From contig JALGPY010000004.1 of assembly GCA_023055425.1 (NCBI GenBank), positions 20,421,718 through 20,485,717 of the forward strand: DNA of 64,000 bases, read 5' to 3'. This DNA comes from Linanthus parryae. Lineage: Eukaryota > Streptophyta > Magnoliopsida > Ericales > Polemoniaceae. The first letter of the stretch is position 1. Each line of letters opens with the position of its first letter. Below the pieces are notes generated by a model. The model was not told where the DNA came from. It did no database searches and worked only from the letters and a program-made list of their open reading frames with translations. Of the stretch, positions 22,568 through 31,734 are shown piece after piece. Made by a program: the position numbers and the translations under genes.

Positions 22568-25180
22568 ATGTCTCAGGAGGATGATGTCAGCAACCGATCG
22601 CCTTCCACCGAAACTCCCTCGGGAGACGAGACCCGCCGTACTCCGACGACTCCCGGCGAAGCACCGACGTTAGAGTCTTTGGACGCCACCGTCCAGAGTC
22701 AGGCGAAAGCTCTCAAATCCCAATCTGCACAACTAGAACAAATCTTGGCTGTTCTAGGCACCCTCGCGCCGAATCCTCCACCAGCTGCCGCTATCCCTCA
22801 AGGAGGAGGAACCCCTACTGCTCCAGGATTGGGAGTGCCAGCCACACCTCCCAACCCTCATCTGCAGACTCCACCGTCGGCTGCGCAACTGCCTTCGGTT
22901 CAAGGATCAACAGCACAGATGCTTCCTCCTGCTGCTCACGCTCCTCAGCCCTCGGCTTTGGCGTCCAACCCAACTCTGCAGTACCCTTTGCCTCCCCCAA
23001 CGGTGATATGGGGAAACGCGGGTACTCAGTATGCTCCCAATCCTCCGGCGGCATATGTGTCGCCACCGCCTACGGCAACCCCTCCGACGACTACCGAGGG
23101 AAGCATTCCAGAATGCATGACGTCTTTGCAAAAGCGCGTGGACACCATCCTAGCTCATCAGTCATTCGCGGATACCATTATCCCGAAGCTAGACAATGAT
23201 CCACCTATTCCACGAGAGATCTATCTCATGCCTAACCCGGCGGGGTACAAGGCTCCCAAATGGGATAAGTTCGAGGACGTCAATGGAAACGCTCATGAGC
23301 ATGTCATGCGTTTCATCGATGTCATGGGTCCGTTCGGAGCTGATCCCAAACTACTGATGCGGGAGTTCCCAAAATCTCTTGGGAACGTAGCATACAAATG
23401 GTACCGGACATTGGAGGCCGGATCCGTGAAGACTTGGGACGACATGGTCCAAAAGTTCTATACCAAGTTCTTTCAAATGGAGGAAAAGGTGACGATGATC
23501 CATCTCTCGCGGATGTACCAGAAGCGCGAGGAAGATGGGATCACCTTCATCAAGAAATTTCGGGCGAAATCCTTGGAGTGCAAAGATCCAATGCCAGAAA
23601 GCCGGCTCGTGGAGATATGCCTACAGTGCATGCGAGATGAGTACAAAGGTATGCTCATCAATTTGCAAACACCAACGTTTTCTAAACTAATCGAATGCAC
23701 GAAGAACATCGAGCCCATAGTCGAGAGACAGAAAAAGAAGAACGCTCCAGAGCGACCTGCGAGCGGCACCACTTACAAGATCGGAAGGTTCAGCTACAAG
23801 CGGGGACGCGAAGCTGAGGTCAACACAGTTTCACCCCAGAAACAAGCGAAAGTTGTGAACTTCGATGTACCGCCTCTGCCATGCTCGGTAGAGGAAGCGA
23901 GTGACCTCTGCAAACAGTGGCGCAAGGACGGCGTCCTGCCACCACTCGAGAAAATACCCTCCAAGGAGATGGTGAGGGACCCTAAGTGGTGCGAATACCA
24001 CGGCAAGATCATGCATCCCACCGCCGAGTGTAAGAAACTCAGGTTCGCGTTCGATCAGAAGATGAAGAACGGCGAGCTAATCGTCAGCGACAACAGGAAG
24101 GACGTGCGCAACAACCCACTTCCTGCCCATACAGAGTCAGGCTCGAAAGGCAAAGAGGTCGCCATGATCTCGATCGTAGACCTGGAGGAGGTCGCAGAAG
24201 ATGGTCTACCCATCATTGCTGAGGTCCACCAAGACGAAGATTATAGCATGGACACGGAGGATGAACGTGCCGACCGCATGAAAGGGTCGCACGGCTTCAA
24301 CAAATTCTTCGACGAGATGAATTTCTCCGAGAGGTGTCGGACTGATATGACGAAAGCAATCTTAAGGATAGCGGAGGACTACGAGGAGGACCTCGTGGTC
24401 TCCAACGGGAAAGTCATCAGGGCGTCTCGTTCCACAGAAAAGATCATGACCTTTTCTGACAGCGACAAGAAGACGGATGCGAGTCACCAGAGGCCTCTAT
24501 ACGTGACCGCCATCATCAATGGCGTCGAATTCAAGCGAGCATTCGTTGACGGAGGAGCAGCGGTCAATGTTGTTCCCCTCCACACACTGAAGCTAGCAGG
24601 GATCCCCGAGCACAAGGTAGTCAAACGTCCATCTCCACTGGTGGGATTCGGAAGCGACTCTAGAATGACGATCGGATGGATCCGCCTGGGCGTCCAGATT
24701 GGCAAGATCAAATGCTCGGCGAAGTTCTATGTCATAGACGCGAACACCACATACCACATGATCATAGGTCGAGCCTGGATTCATCGCTTCGACGCAGTCC
24801 CTTCGACGGCTCACCATGTTATGAAAGCTATCTGGAACGACAGAATTGTCGAGATACCGGCTTCGACTAACCCGTTCAACTTGGACGAAGCACATCTCAG
24901 CGAGGCGGTGTGGTTCACTGAGATGGCGGACGAGCAAACACCCGGGCCTTTCAACCCTACTCCTTTGCCTCTCTGGGAGGACATCAAGGACCAGTCACCT
25001 GCGGGTGTGATGGTGACAAGGGAAGATGCCAAGGAAAAGCCGCCTACACGCGAAGAGGCGCCACGTATCGCATATCATCGAAAGAATGTGTACACTTTAA
25101 AGAGGATCGCAAAGCATGACCCCGAGGGCAAGGAGATAGAGAGCTTCTACGCCAATGGGAAGAAATGCTATCGCATATGA
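22568..25180 (+). CDS. element C Gag-protease (870 codons)
   Basis: The ATG at 22568 (context caaccATGt) is the first in the leader, 41 bases after the LTR. Residues 1-200 are Pro/Ala/Thr-rich with a short coiled stretch near 35-65. A retrotransposon Gag domain spans about 215-390 (AYKWYRTLEAGSVKTWDDM, FIKKFRAKSLECKD). A zinc-knuckle-like motif, CEYHGKIMHPTAEC, is at 475-488. The retropepsin active site is FVDGGAAVNVV with D661, and IGRAWIH lies near 733. The protein forms the particle and matures it. It ends at TGA 25178-25180, in the same frame as the reverse transcriptase segment that restarts at 25193, so pol expression would need readthrough, splicing or an internal start. Confidence 0.93.
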   Translation: MSQEDDVSNRSPSTETPSGDETRRTPTTPGEAPTLESLDATVQSQAKALKSQSAQLEQILAVLGTLAPNPPPAAAIPQGGGTPTAPGLGVPATPPNPHLQTPPSAAQLPSVQGSTAQMLPPAAHAPQPSALASNPTLQYPLPPPTVIWGNAGTQYAPNPPAAYVSPPPTATPPTTTEGSIPECMTSLQKRVDTILAHQSFADTIIPKLDNDPPIPREIYLMPNPAGYKAPKWDKFEDVNGNAHEHVMRFIDVMGPFGADPKLLMREFPKSLGNVAYKWYRTLEAGSVKTWDDMVQKFYTKFFQMEEKVTMIHLSRMYQKREEDGITFIKKFRAKSLECKDPMPESRLVEICLQCMRDEYKGMLINLQTPTFSKLIECTKNIEPIVERQKKKNAPERPASGTTYKIGRFSYKRGREAEVNTVSPQKQAKVVNFDVPPLPCSVEEASDLCKQWRKDGVLPPLEKIPSKEMVRDPKWCEYHGKIMHPTAECKKLRFAFDQKMKNGELIVSDNRKDVRNNPLPAHTESGSKGKEVAMISIVDLEEVAEDGLPIIAEVHQDEDYSMDTEDERADRMKGSHGFNKFFDEMNFSERCRTDMTKAILRIAEDYEEDLVVSNGKVIRASRSTEKIMTFSDSDKKTDASHQRPLYVTAIINGVEFKRAFVDGGAAVNVVPLHTLKLAGIPEHKVVKRPSPLVGFGSDSRMTIGWIRLGVQIGKIKCSAKFYVIDANTTYHMIIGRAWIHRFDAVPSTAHHVMKAIWNDRIVEIPASTNPFNLDEAHLSEAVWFTEMADEQTPGPFNPTPLPLWEDIKDQSPAGVMVTREDAKEKPPTREEAPRIAYHRKNVYTLKRIAKHDPEGKEIESFYANGKKCYRI

Positions 25181-25192
25181 AGGTGCGCGGGG

Positions 25193-26383
25193 ATGTCCTC
25201 ACACGGGCATGGGGATGTCCCTGAGCAAATCAATCAAATCGAGCAAGTTGCGCTGACGGAAGAGCCAACACAAGATACTCCAGACGAGAAACTCAAAGAA
25301 GCGCCTGAATGCATGGAAGACAGGCCAAGACCGCAAAATCAAGAGCTAAAGGAAGTGTTCCTCAGCCCGAACGAGGAAAAGAAAAGGCCGGTCTTCCTGA
25401 GCGCGGACCTCACAAGCGAAGAGGAACAAGGACTGCTGCAGCTCCTAACTGAGTACAAGGACGTGTTCGCATGGGAATATGATGAGATGCCAGGTCTAGA
25501 TACAAGCATCACCATGCACCGTTTAGACATCATCCCAGGGTCTAAACCAGTCAAGCAAAGCACCAGAAGCTTCAGGCCAGAACTCAACGTGAAGATCAAG
25601 CAGGAGATTGTCAAACTCCTAGATGCCAAGTTCATAGAGCCAAATCATCATCCCACATGGCTGGCCAACATCGTGCCGGTGGTGAAGAAGAACGGACAGC
25701 TTCGCATCTGCGTGGACTTCCGAGATCTCAATCGCTTCGGCCCTAAGGACGATTTCCCACTGCCCAACATCGATTTCCTTATCGATTCAAAAGCAGGCCA
25801 TCGCATGTTCAGTTTCATGGACGGTTTCAGCGGATACAATCAAATCAAGATGGATCCCGATGATGCGCGGAAAACTGCATTTATCACTCCTGTGGGGGTA
25901 TTCAACTATACGGTGATGCCGTTCGGTCTTAAGAACGCGGGCGCAACCTATCAGCGGGCCATGATGGCTCTATTCCACGACATGATGCACAAAGAGGTGG
26001 AATTTTATGTGGATGACCTGGTGGTCAAATCCAAACACGAAGCGGATCACCTTGCAGATCTGCGAAAGGTGTTCAACAGATGCAGGAGCTTTCAACTGAA
26101 AATGAACCCCATGAAATGCGCGTTCGGCGTGACCTCGGGGAAGTTCTTGGGATGCGTGGTCCATCGCCAAGGGATCGAGCCTGACCCTGCGAAAGTGTCA
26201 GCCATCACCAGCATGACGCCACCCCATAACCAAAGCACCTTGAAAACATTCTTGGGAAAACTGTCGTACCTGCGGAGGTTCATCCCAGCAATTGCAGAAA
26301 TCACATGCTGTTTCAGCACTCTTCTCAAGAAGGACGCCGCGTACAATGGGCTCCGGACCACGAAGCTGCATTCGAAAAACTGA
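25193..26383 (+). CDS. element C reverse transcriptase (396 codons)
   Basis: The frame is in phase with Gag-protease, separated only by one TGA. Reverse transcriptase motifs are complete: LRICVDFRDLNRF near 171-183, FSFMDGFSGYNQI near 206-218, MPFGLKNAGATYQRAM near 242-257 and the catalytic YVDD at 272-275. The connection domain begins near 330. After FSTLLKK the frame slips: the last codons are out of phase, and the true continuation is the frame that opens at 26305. A one-base loss within the bases after aagaag (about 26329-26340) explains this. Confidence 0.93.
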   Translation: MSSHGHGDVPEQINQIEQVALTEEPTQDTPDEKLKEAPECMEDRPRPQNQELKEVFLSPNEEKKRPVFLSADLTSEEEQGLLQLLTEYKDVFAWEYDEMPGLDTSITMHRLDIIPGSKPVKQSTRSFRPELNVKIKQEIVKLLDAKFIEPNHHPTWLANIVPVVKKNGQLRICVDFRDLNRFGPKDDFPLPNIDFLIDSKAGHRMFSFMDGFSGYNQIKMDPDDARKTAFITPVGVFNYTVMPFGLKNAGATYQRAMMALFHDMMHKEVEFYVDDLVVKSKHEADHLADLRKVFNRCRSFQLKMNPMKCAFGVTSGKFLGCVVHRQGIEPDPAKVSAITSMTPPHNQSTLKTFLGKLSYLRRFIPAIAEITCCFSTLLKKDAAYNGLRTTKLHSKN

Positions 26384-28917
26384 AAGAGCTGCTCACGTCC
26401 TCAAAGATAATGATCGCGCCCCAGCTGGGATCACCGCTTCTGCTATATCTCACATCAACAAGGAGATCTATAGGAGCACTCTTGGCTCAGGAGTATGAAG
26501 GCCAAGAGAGGCCCATCTACTATATCTCTCGCATTGTGCAGCCTGCTGAATCAAGGTACACAGACATCGAACGTCATTGCCTTGCTTTATTCTTTGTGAT
26601 AGAAAAGTTGAGACACTATTTTGCATCACACAAAGTAGTAGTGGTCACCAAGAGCGACCCCATAAGATACTTGCTAACTCACACTACTCCGGGCGGGAGA
26701 CTGGCGAAATGGTACATGACCATCTCTCAATACGATATCACATGCGTGAAACCAAGAGCGATCAAGTCGCAGGCGGTAGCAGATCTGTTGGCACAGTTTC
26801 CCGACAACAGCCACAAACCTGTGATCGAGGAAGAGCTCGAAGGCCCTGAAATCTACGCAATCGACGTGCCCTATTGGACCCTCCACTTCGACGGTTCCTC
26901 AACCAGGAAAGGCGGAGGTATTGGGATAGTCTTGACGAGGCCAGACGGGGAAGTCATACAGATGTCTGCAAAGCTCAACTTCGCTGTCACAAACAACGAA
27001 GCAGAATACGAGGCTCTCATTGTGGGGCTCCGTGCGGCGAAAGCCTTGGAAGTGAGCAACTTAACAGTCATGGGGGATTCCAAGCTGATTGTTAAGCAAG
27101 CCTCGGGCGAATATGGTTTGAAGGAGATCAACCTCCTGCCTTATCGCACCCTAGTACAGAAACTGATGCAGCAATTCTGCGATGTGAAGTACGAGCACAA
27201 GCCCCGAGCGGACAATAGGCACGCAGACGCCTTAGCAACCTTGGGATCTAAGGTCAGTATAGACAAGTGCCCCGCAAGGATTTCCATCGAAGTGCGAACA
27301 TCGTCGGCATTAACAGAAGATGCATGCGACGACGAACACATGGATGACGCAGATTGGCGGAAAGCAATCCTGCAAGCTATTGCAAAAGGCACCAGTAGCG
27401 AAAGCTGGGCACTCACAAAAGGATACTGCATCCACGACAACACCCTTTACTACAAGGGTCCTGGAGGAATACTCATGAGGTGTGTCTCCGAGCAAGAGGG
27501 ACAACAGCTGTTAGAAAAGATTCACCAACACGCTTGCGGAGAAAGCGAGGTGTCAATCTACAGAAAGGCTCAGAGATATGGCATTCATTGGCCAGGCATG
27601 TCAACAGCCGCGTCCCTGATACAAGGGAAGTGCGAAAGTTGCGCGCTAATCAAAGACTCTCTACTCGTCGCCCTAACCAATGACGACACGGACTGGAGGA
27701 AGCCGCTGTTTGATTTCCTCACCCACGGTACCATGCCCGAATCGAGAAAAGAGGCCGAAAAATTGAAAAGGAAAGCGTCTCGATACGTGGTACAGGAAAA
27801 CCTGCTTTGGCGAAGAGGTCACGAGGGAAACTTGCTGCGATGTCTAGACGACAGAGAAGCACAAGAAGTCATGGACCTTTCTCATCAGGTTGAGCATCAA
27901 GGAGGTGCAAAATTATGCAGACAGCTCCTCTCAATCGGATACTTCTGGCCCACAATGGAAGTCGATTGCCGCACCAAAGTGCGACGCTGCCAAGAATGCC
28001 AATTCAAAGGGAACCTAGTGCACGCTCCCGCCGTGGATTTACATGCATTAGGGACGCCGTGGCCATTTCACACGTGGGCTCTGGACTTTATCGGTCCCAT
28101 CCGACCGACGTCGCATGGGAACCATTTCATTCTCACCGCAACCGAGCTGTTCACCAAGTGGGTGGAAGCAATACCACTAAAGACGGCAAATGCGCTGGCT
28201 GTGGTCAATTTCATTCAGGAAAGCATCATATGCAGGTTCGGAATCCCAAACACCATTCTTTCAGATAACGGTACTCCTTTTGTTAATCGCCAGGTAGCTG
28301 CGAAATTAGCGGAGTACAACATCAGGCAGATATGTTCTACCCCCTACTACCCAAAGGGAAACGGACAAGCCGAAGCGACTAACAAGACGCTGTTGAGAAT
28401 ATTGAGCAAAATGGTCGCAGACGACCACAAGAAGTGGGCCGATTCTCTAAGCATAGCTCTGTGGGCCTACAGAACTTCTCCAAGGACACCCACAGGGGCC
28501 TCGCCATTTCTACTGTGTTATGGGGCCGAAGCTGTGGTACCTGCGGAGGTTAGAGTCAACTCGGCAAGGCTGGCCTTCCATGCACTCTATGAAAATCAAC
28601 GCGATCATGACTTAATCTTGCTGGAAGAAAAGCGAGAACAAGCCAAAAGGACTAACAAGCGGTACCAGGAAAGAATCGCTCGCGCTTACAACAAGACCGT
28701 CCAGCGAAGGGATTTCGCAGTCGGAGACCTGGTCTTGCGCGCATCTGACCACTGCATGCGAGAAGCAACTCACCCAAAATTCGCAGCTAACTGGGAAGGA
28801 CCCTTCAAAGTCACAGAAGTCTTCGATAGTGGCTACTGCAGCATACGAAGGTTGCACGGTACAACCTCAACTCCCAGTTCAATCAATATGCGCTGGATCA
28901 AGAAGTACTATCCCTGA
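26305..28917 (+). CDS. element C RNase H, archaeal RNase H and integrase (870 codons)
   Basis: Residues 12-165 are the Ty3-type RNase H region (VQWAPDHEAAFEKL, RYTDIERHCLALFF). Residues 190-315 are a second, archaeal-type RNase H with D196, E234, D258 and D308 in HFDGSS, NNEAEYEAL, VMGDSKL and RHADALA. Two successive integrase zinc-binding blocks follow: about 350-450 (HQHACG ... CESC) and about 463-570 (HQVEHQGG ... CQEC). The core has D594, D654 and E690, an intact DD35E. The C-terminal tail (AVGDLVLRASDH) ends at 28915-28917. The nominal start is arbitrary; the real product is a continuation of the reverse transcriptase polyprotein across a frameshift. Confidence 0.93.
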   Translation: MLFQHSSQEGRRVQWAPDHEAAFEKLKELLTSSKIMIAPQLGSPLLLYLTSTRRSIGALLAQEYEGQERPIYYISRIVQPAESRYTDIERHCLALFFVIEKLRHYFASHKVVVVTKSDPIRYLLTHTTPGGRLAKWYMTISQYDITCVKPRAIKSQAVADLLAQFPDNSHKPVIEEELEGPEIYAIDVPYWTLHFDGSSTRKGGGIGIVLTRPDGEVIQMSAKLNFAVTNNEAEYEALIVGLRAAKALEVSNLTVMGDSKLIVKQASGEYGLKEINLLPYRTLVQKLMQQFCDVKYEHKPRADNRHADALATLGSKVSIDKCPARISIEVRTSSALTEDACDDEHMDDADWRKAILQAIAKGTSSESWALTKGYCIHDNTLYYKGPGGILMRCVSEQEGQQLLEKIHQHACGESEVSIYRKAQRYGIHWPGMSTAASLIQGKCESCALIKDSLLVALTNDDTDWRKPLFDFLTHGTMPESRKEAEKLKRKASRYVVQENLLWRRGHEGNLLRCLDDREAQEVMDLSHQVEHQGGAKLCRQLLSIGYFWPTMEVDCRTKVRRCQECQFKGNLVHAPAVDLHALGTPWPFHTWALDFIGPIRPTSHGNHFILTATELFTKWVEAIPLKTANALAVVNFIQESIICRFGIPNTILSDNGTPFVNRQVAAKLAEYNIRQICSTPYYPKGNGQAEATNKTLLRILSKMVADDHKKWADSLSIALWAYRTSPRTPTGASPFLLCYGAEAVVPAEVRVNSARLAFHALYENQRDHDLILLEEKREQAKRTNKRYQERIARAYNKTVQRRDFAVGDLVLRASDHCMREATHPKFAANWEGPFKVTEVFDSGYCSIRRLHGTTSTPSSINMRWIKKYYP

Positions 28918-29155
28918 CTTCTCTCATTTCATACGTTTTATGATAACGTGTTTAATGTCTCATGTGGCTATGATTTACGCAACCTCCTCTCCCATATGAG
29001 GGGATTGTAATCCCATCTCTCCCATATGAGAGCATTATAATAAAAGAATTCTCCCAAATGAGAAGTTCATATTTCTAGCTGTTTATGTTGCTCTATTTAA
29101 TTTGTTATTACTGTTGACAATGGTTTATGCGCTGCAATAGCAATTTATACAAACT
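28918..29155 (+). other. element C post-pol spacer
   Basis: It contains a short three-fold repeat of tctcccatatgag-like words (28989-29065) and no gene. It separates pol from the minisatellite. Confidence 0.7.
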
Positions 29156-30276
29156 GCGATCTTAAGTGATCATCTAAGCCTATCTCTAACGATAGCAACC
29201 AATGCAATACGATCTTAAGTGATCATCTAAGCCTATCTCTAACGATAGCAGCCAATGCAAATACGATCTCAAGTGATCATCTAAGCCTATCTCTAACGAT
29301 AGCAACCAATGCAATACGATCTTAAGTGATCATCTAAGCCTATCTCTAACGATAGCAACCAATGCAATACGATCTTAAGTGATCATCTAAGCCTATCTCT
29401 AACGATAGCAGCCAATGCAAATGCGATCTTAAGTGATCATCCAAGCCTATCTCTAACGATAGCAGCCAATGCAAATGCGATCTTAAGTGATCATCCAAGC
29501 CTATCTCTCACGATAGCAGCCAATGCAAATGCGATCTTAAGTGATCATCCAAGCCTATCTCTCACGATAGCAGCCAACACAAATGCGATCTTAATTGATC
29601 ATGTAAAGCCTATCTCTTACGATAGCAGCCAACACAAATGCGATCTTAATTGATCATCTAAAGCCTATCTCTTACGATAGCAGCCAAGCGCAAATGCGAT
29701 CGTAATTGATCATGTAAAGCCTATCTCTTACGATAGCAGCTAAACGCAAATGCGATCTTAACTGATCATCTAAAGCCTATCTCTCACGGTAGCAGCCAAT
29801 TCGAATGCGATCTTAATTGATCATCTAAAGCCTATTTCTCACGGTAGCAGCCAATTCAAATGCGATCTTGATTGATCTTGTAAAGCCTATCTCTTACGAT
29901 AGCAGCCAAACGCAAATGCGATCTCAATCGATCCTATCTCTCAAAATAGCGGTCTGCGCAGGGGCGATCTCAAGCCTATCTGTTATGATAGTGACTCATA
30001 CACAAAACGATTTTACCTGATCTTCTCAAGCCTATCTGTTACGATAGCAACTTATATGCAAGGTGATTTTACTTGATTACGAAAGCCTCTGTTACGATGG
30101 CAACGCATGCGCAAGATGATCTTACTGGATCTTCTAAAAGTCTATTTGTTGCGATAGCAATTTATGCGAGAAACGATCTCAAGCAGTTAGCCAATAAAGC
30201 TTATCTTTCGTGATGGCAGTTCGCACCACTTAATGATCTTAATTGATCTGCTAAAGACTATCTGTTACGATAGCAA
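29156..30276. repeat. 53-57 bp minisatellite in element C's 3' untranslated region
   Basis: About 20 head-to-tail copies of a unit of the form gcgatcttaagtgatcatc followed by taagcctatctctaacgatag and a spacer (agccaatgcaaat). The left copies (29156-29560) are nearly identical at a 53-54 bp period; copies become longer and more divergent to the right and fade out past 30,200. Each unit holds a CTATC...GATAG inverted pair. Minisatellites at this place are known in Tat/Ogre elements and can seed satellite DNA. Confidence 0.92.
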
Positions 30277-31734
30277 TGTTGTGAACATGATCTTAAATGG
30301 TTTGCAACGGCCGACTGTAAGACCATCCGCCGAGATGGCACAGCTGCGAAGATACGATCTCGAACGATCTAGCAAAACACCCGCGAATCAATATATCGCA
30401 GATACGAAACGATTACATAGCCTTATGCAAGGTGAAATGTGCTGAAACGCATGCGAAATTGTATTTGTTGTAAAGAGACAGCAGATAATACAGAAAACTA
30501 TTTATCATTATGAGTCAAATGACTTACAATTTATCTGTCTAGATAGCAGCTTACAAACGAAAAGCTCGAATCTAACTACGCAGCCAACATGGCTTACAAT
30601 ACATCCGAAAAGTGACTGGTAAGCCAGCAGAGATGCAGTACGGAAACCCGGACTGCAAAAGATGAACCCACCGGTTTCAAAAACCGGCTACGCAACGCCC
30701 AGATCTGCGGGTGAACATCTGTAACAGAGGGGATCTTGCTCTAAAATAGCCACATGAAGCCATACGCTCGAGATCCCGCTATCCGACAAGACCGTTGTCA
30801 GATATGCACCCCATAACATTTGCCCAAGGAGCCGCCGGTGCCGGCGATCCACAGGCAAGCAGAAGCTCCAAAGGGCAAGGGCTCCTTGTAGACGGGGATG
30901 AACGCGACGGTTCGTCACCCCGAGCTCACAAACGTGAAAGTGACGGATTCTTCTTCGGAGATGCTGAAGAAGAATTCCGCCGTTCATTACGAGACGGTAG
31001 TACGGTCACTTCGGCGCTGCACCTCGCCACGAGGCGGCCGGAAACATGACCTGCACACATAATACACGAAGAAACTTCTTCGAATACGCATGAGATATTA
31101 TCTGCATCTTCTTTATGATGGTTATAAAGAGCAATAAGCCTCGTAAAGTGGATCTTGGAAACTATTTCTATAGCACAAAGCGCAAACTCAGGATTCAAAG
31201 CTTGAAGTTGCCATGAATCAACGAAAAACAAGCGTTGAAGCCAGCAGTCGTAAGGACTCACGGCAAAGCACATGTTTGGGATGAAGAACCCAAATAGCAA
31301 AGACAGGGTTTATATAGACCCTGTACAGGCTCTTCGGTTGCCTAAGATGAGTCAGCAAAATTCAAAAAGAGGGTAAGTTCAATCACTTACGCCTTGAAAA
31401 GCGGTAACAATCAATTACCCTACTAAAGGCTACGACGATTCAGTTGCGTATCCTAATAAATGACGGATAGTCATGATTCGGATGGACTTCCCAACGGAAG
31501 CGTGCTTATCTGCCGAGAAATTAGCGCGAAAATCAAGCAGAGAATCAATTGCTGACGTCATAATTGGATATGCACAGAAATGTCCAATCAAATCCCGGAA
31601 AAGGGCAAAACGGGCAAATTCATTGTTCGTTGTTAAAAAAAGGAGGAGAAACCCTAGCAACATTACATTAATGTTTCAAAACGTTACATTAATGTTTCAG
31701 CTATTTCCTTGCTATTTTTCAAGACTCAGAAAAA
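30277..31734. other. element C region between minisatellite and antisense gene, no gene recognised
   Basis: Several short open frames on both strands have no domain. This would be the 3' side of the antisense gene and may include its terminator; no clear signal was picked out. Confidence 0.55.

Noticed and set aside
26318..26345. Programmed ribosomal frameshift between C's reverse transcriptase and RNase H
   Set aside because: There is no clear slippery heptamer, and the break falls inside a conserved domain connection. The related fragment at 7325 has a different small shift there, so independent indels are more likely.
29156..30276. Regularly spaced repeats resembling a CRISPR array
   Set aside because: The whole 53-57 bp unit repeats, with no unique spacers. 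It lies inside a eukaryotic LTR element, so it is a minisatellite.
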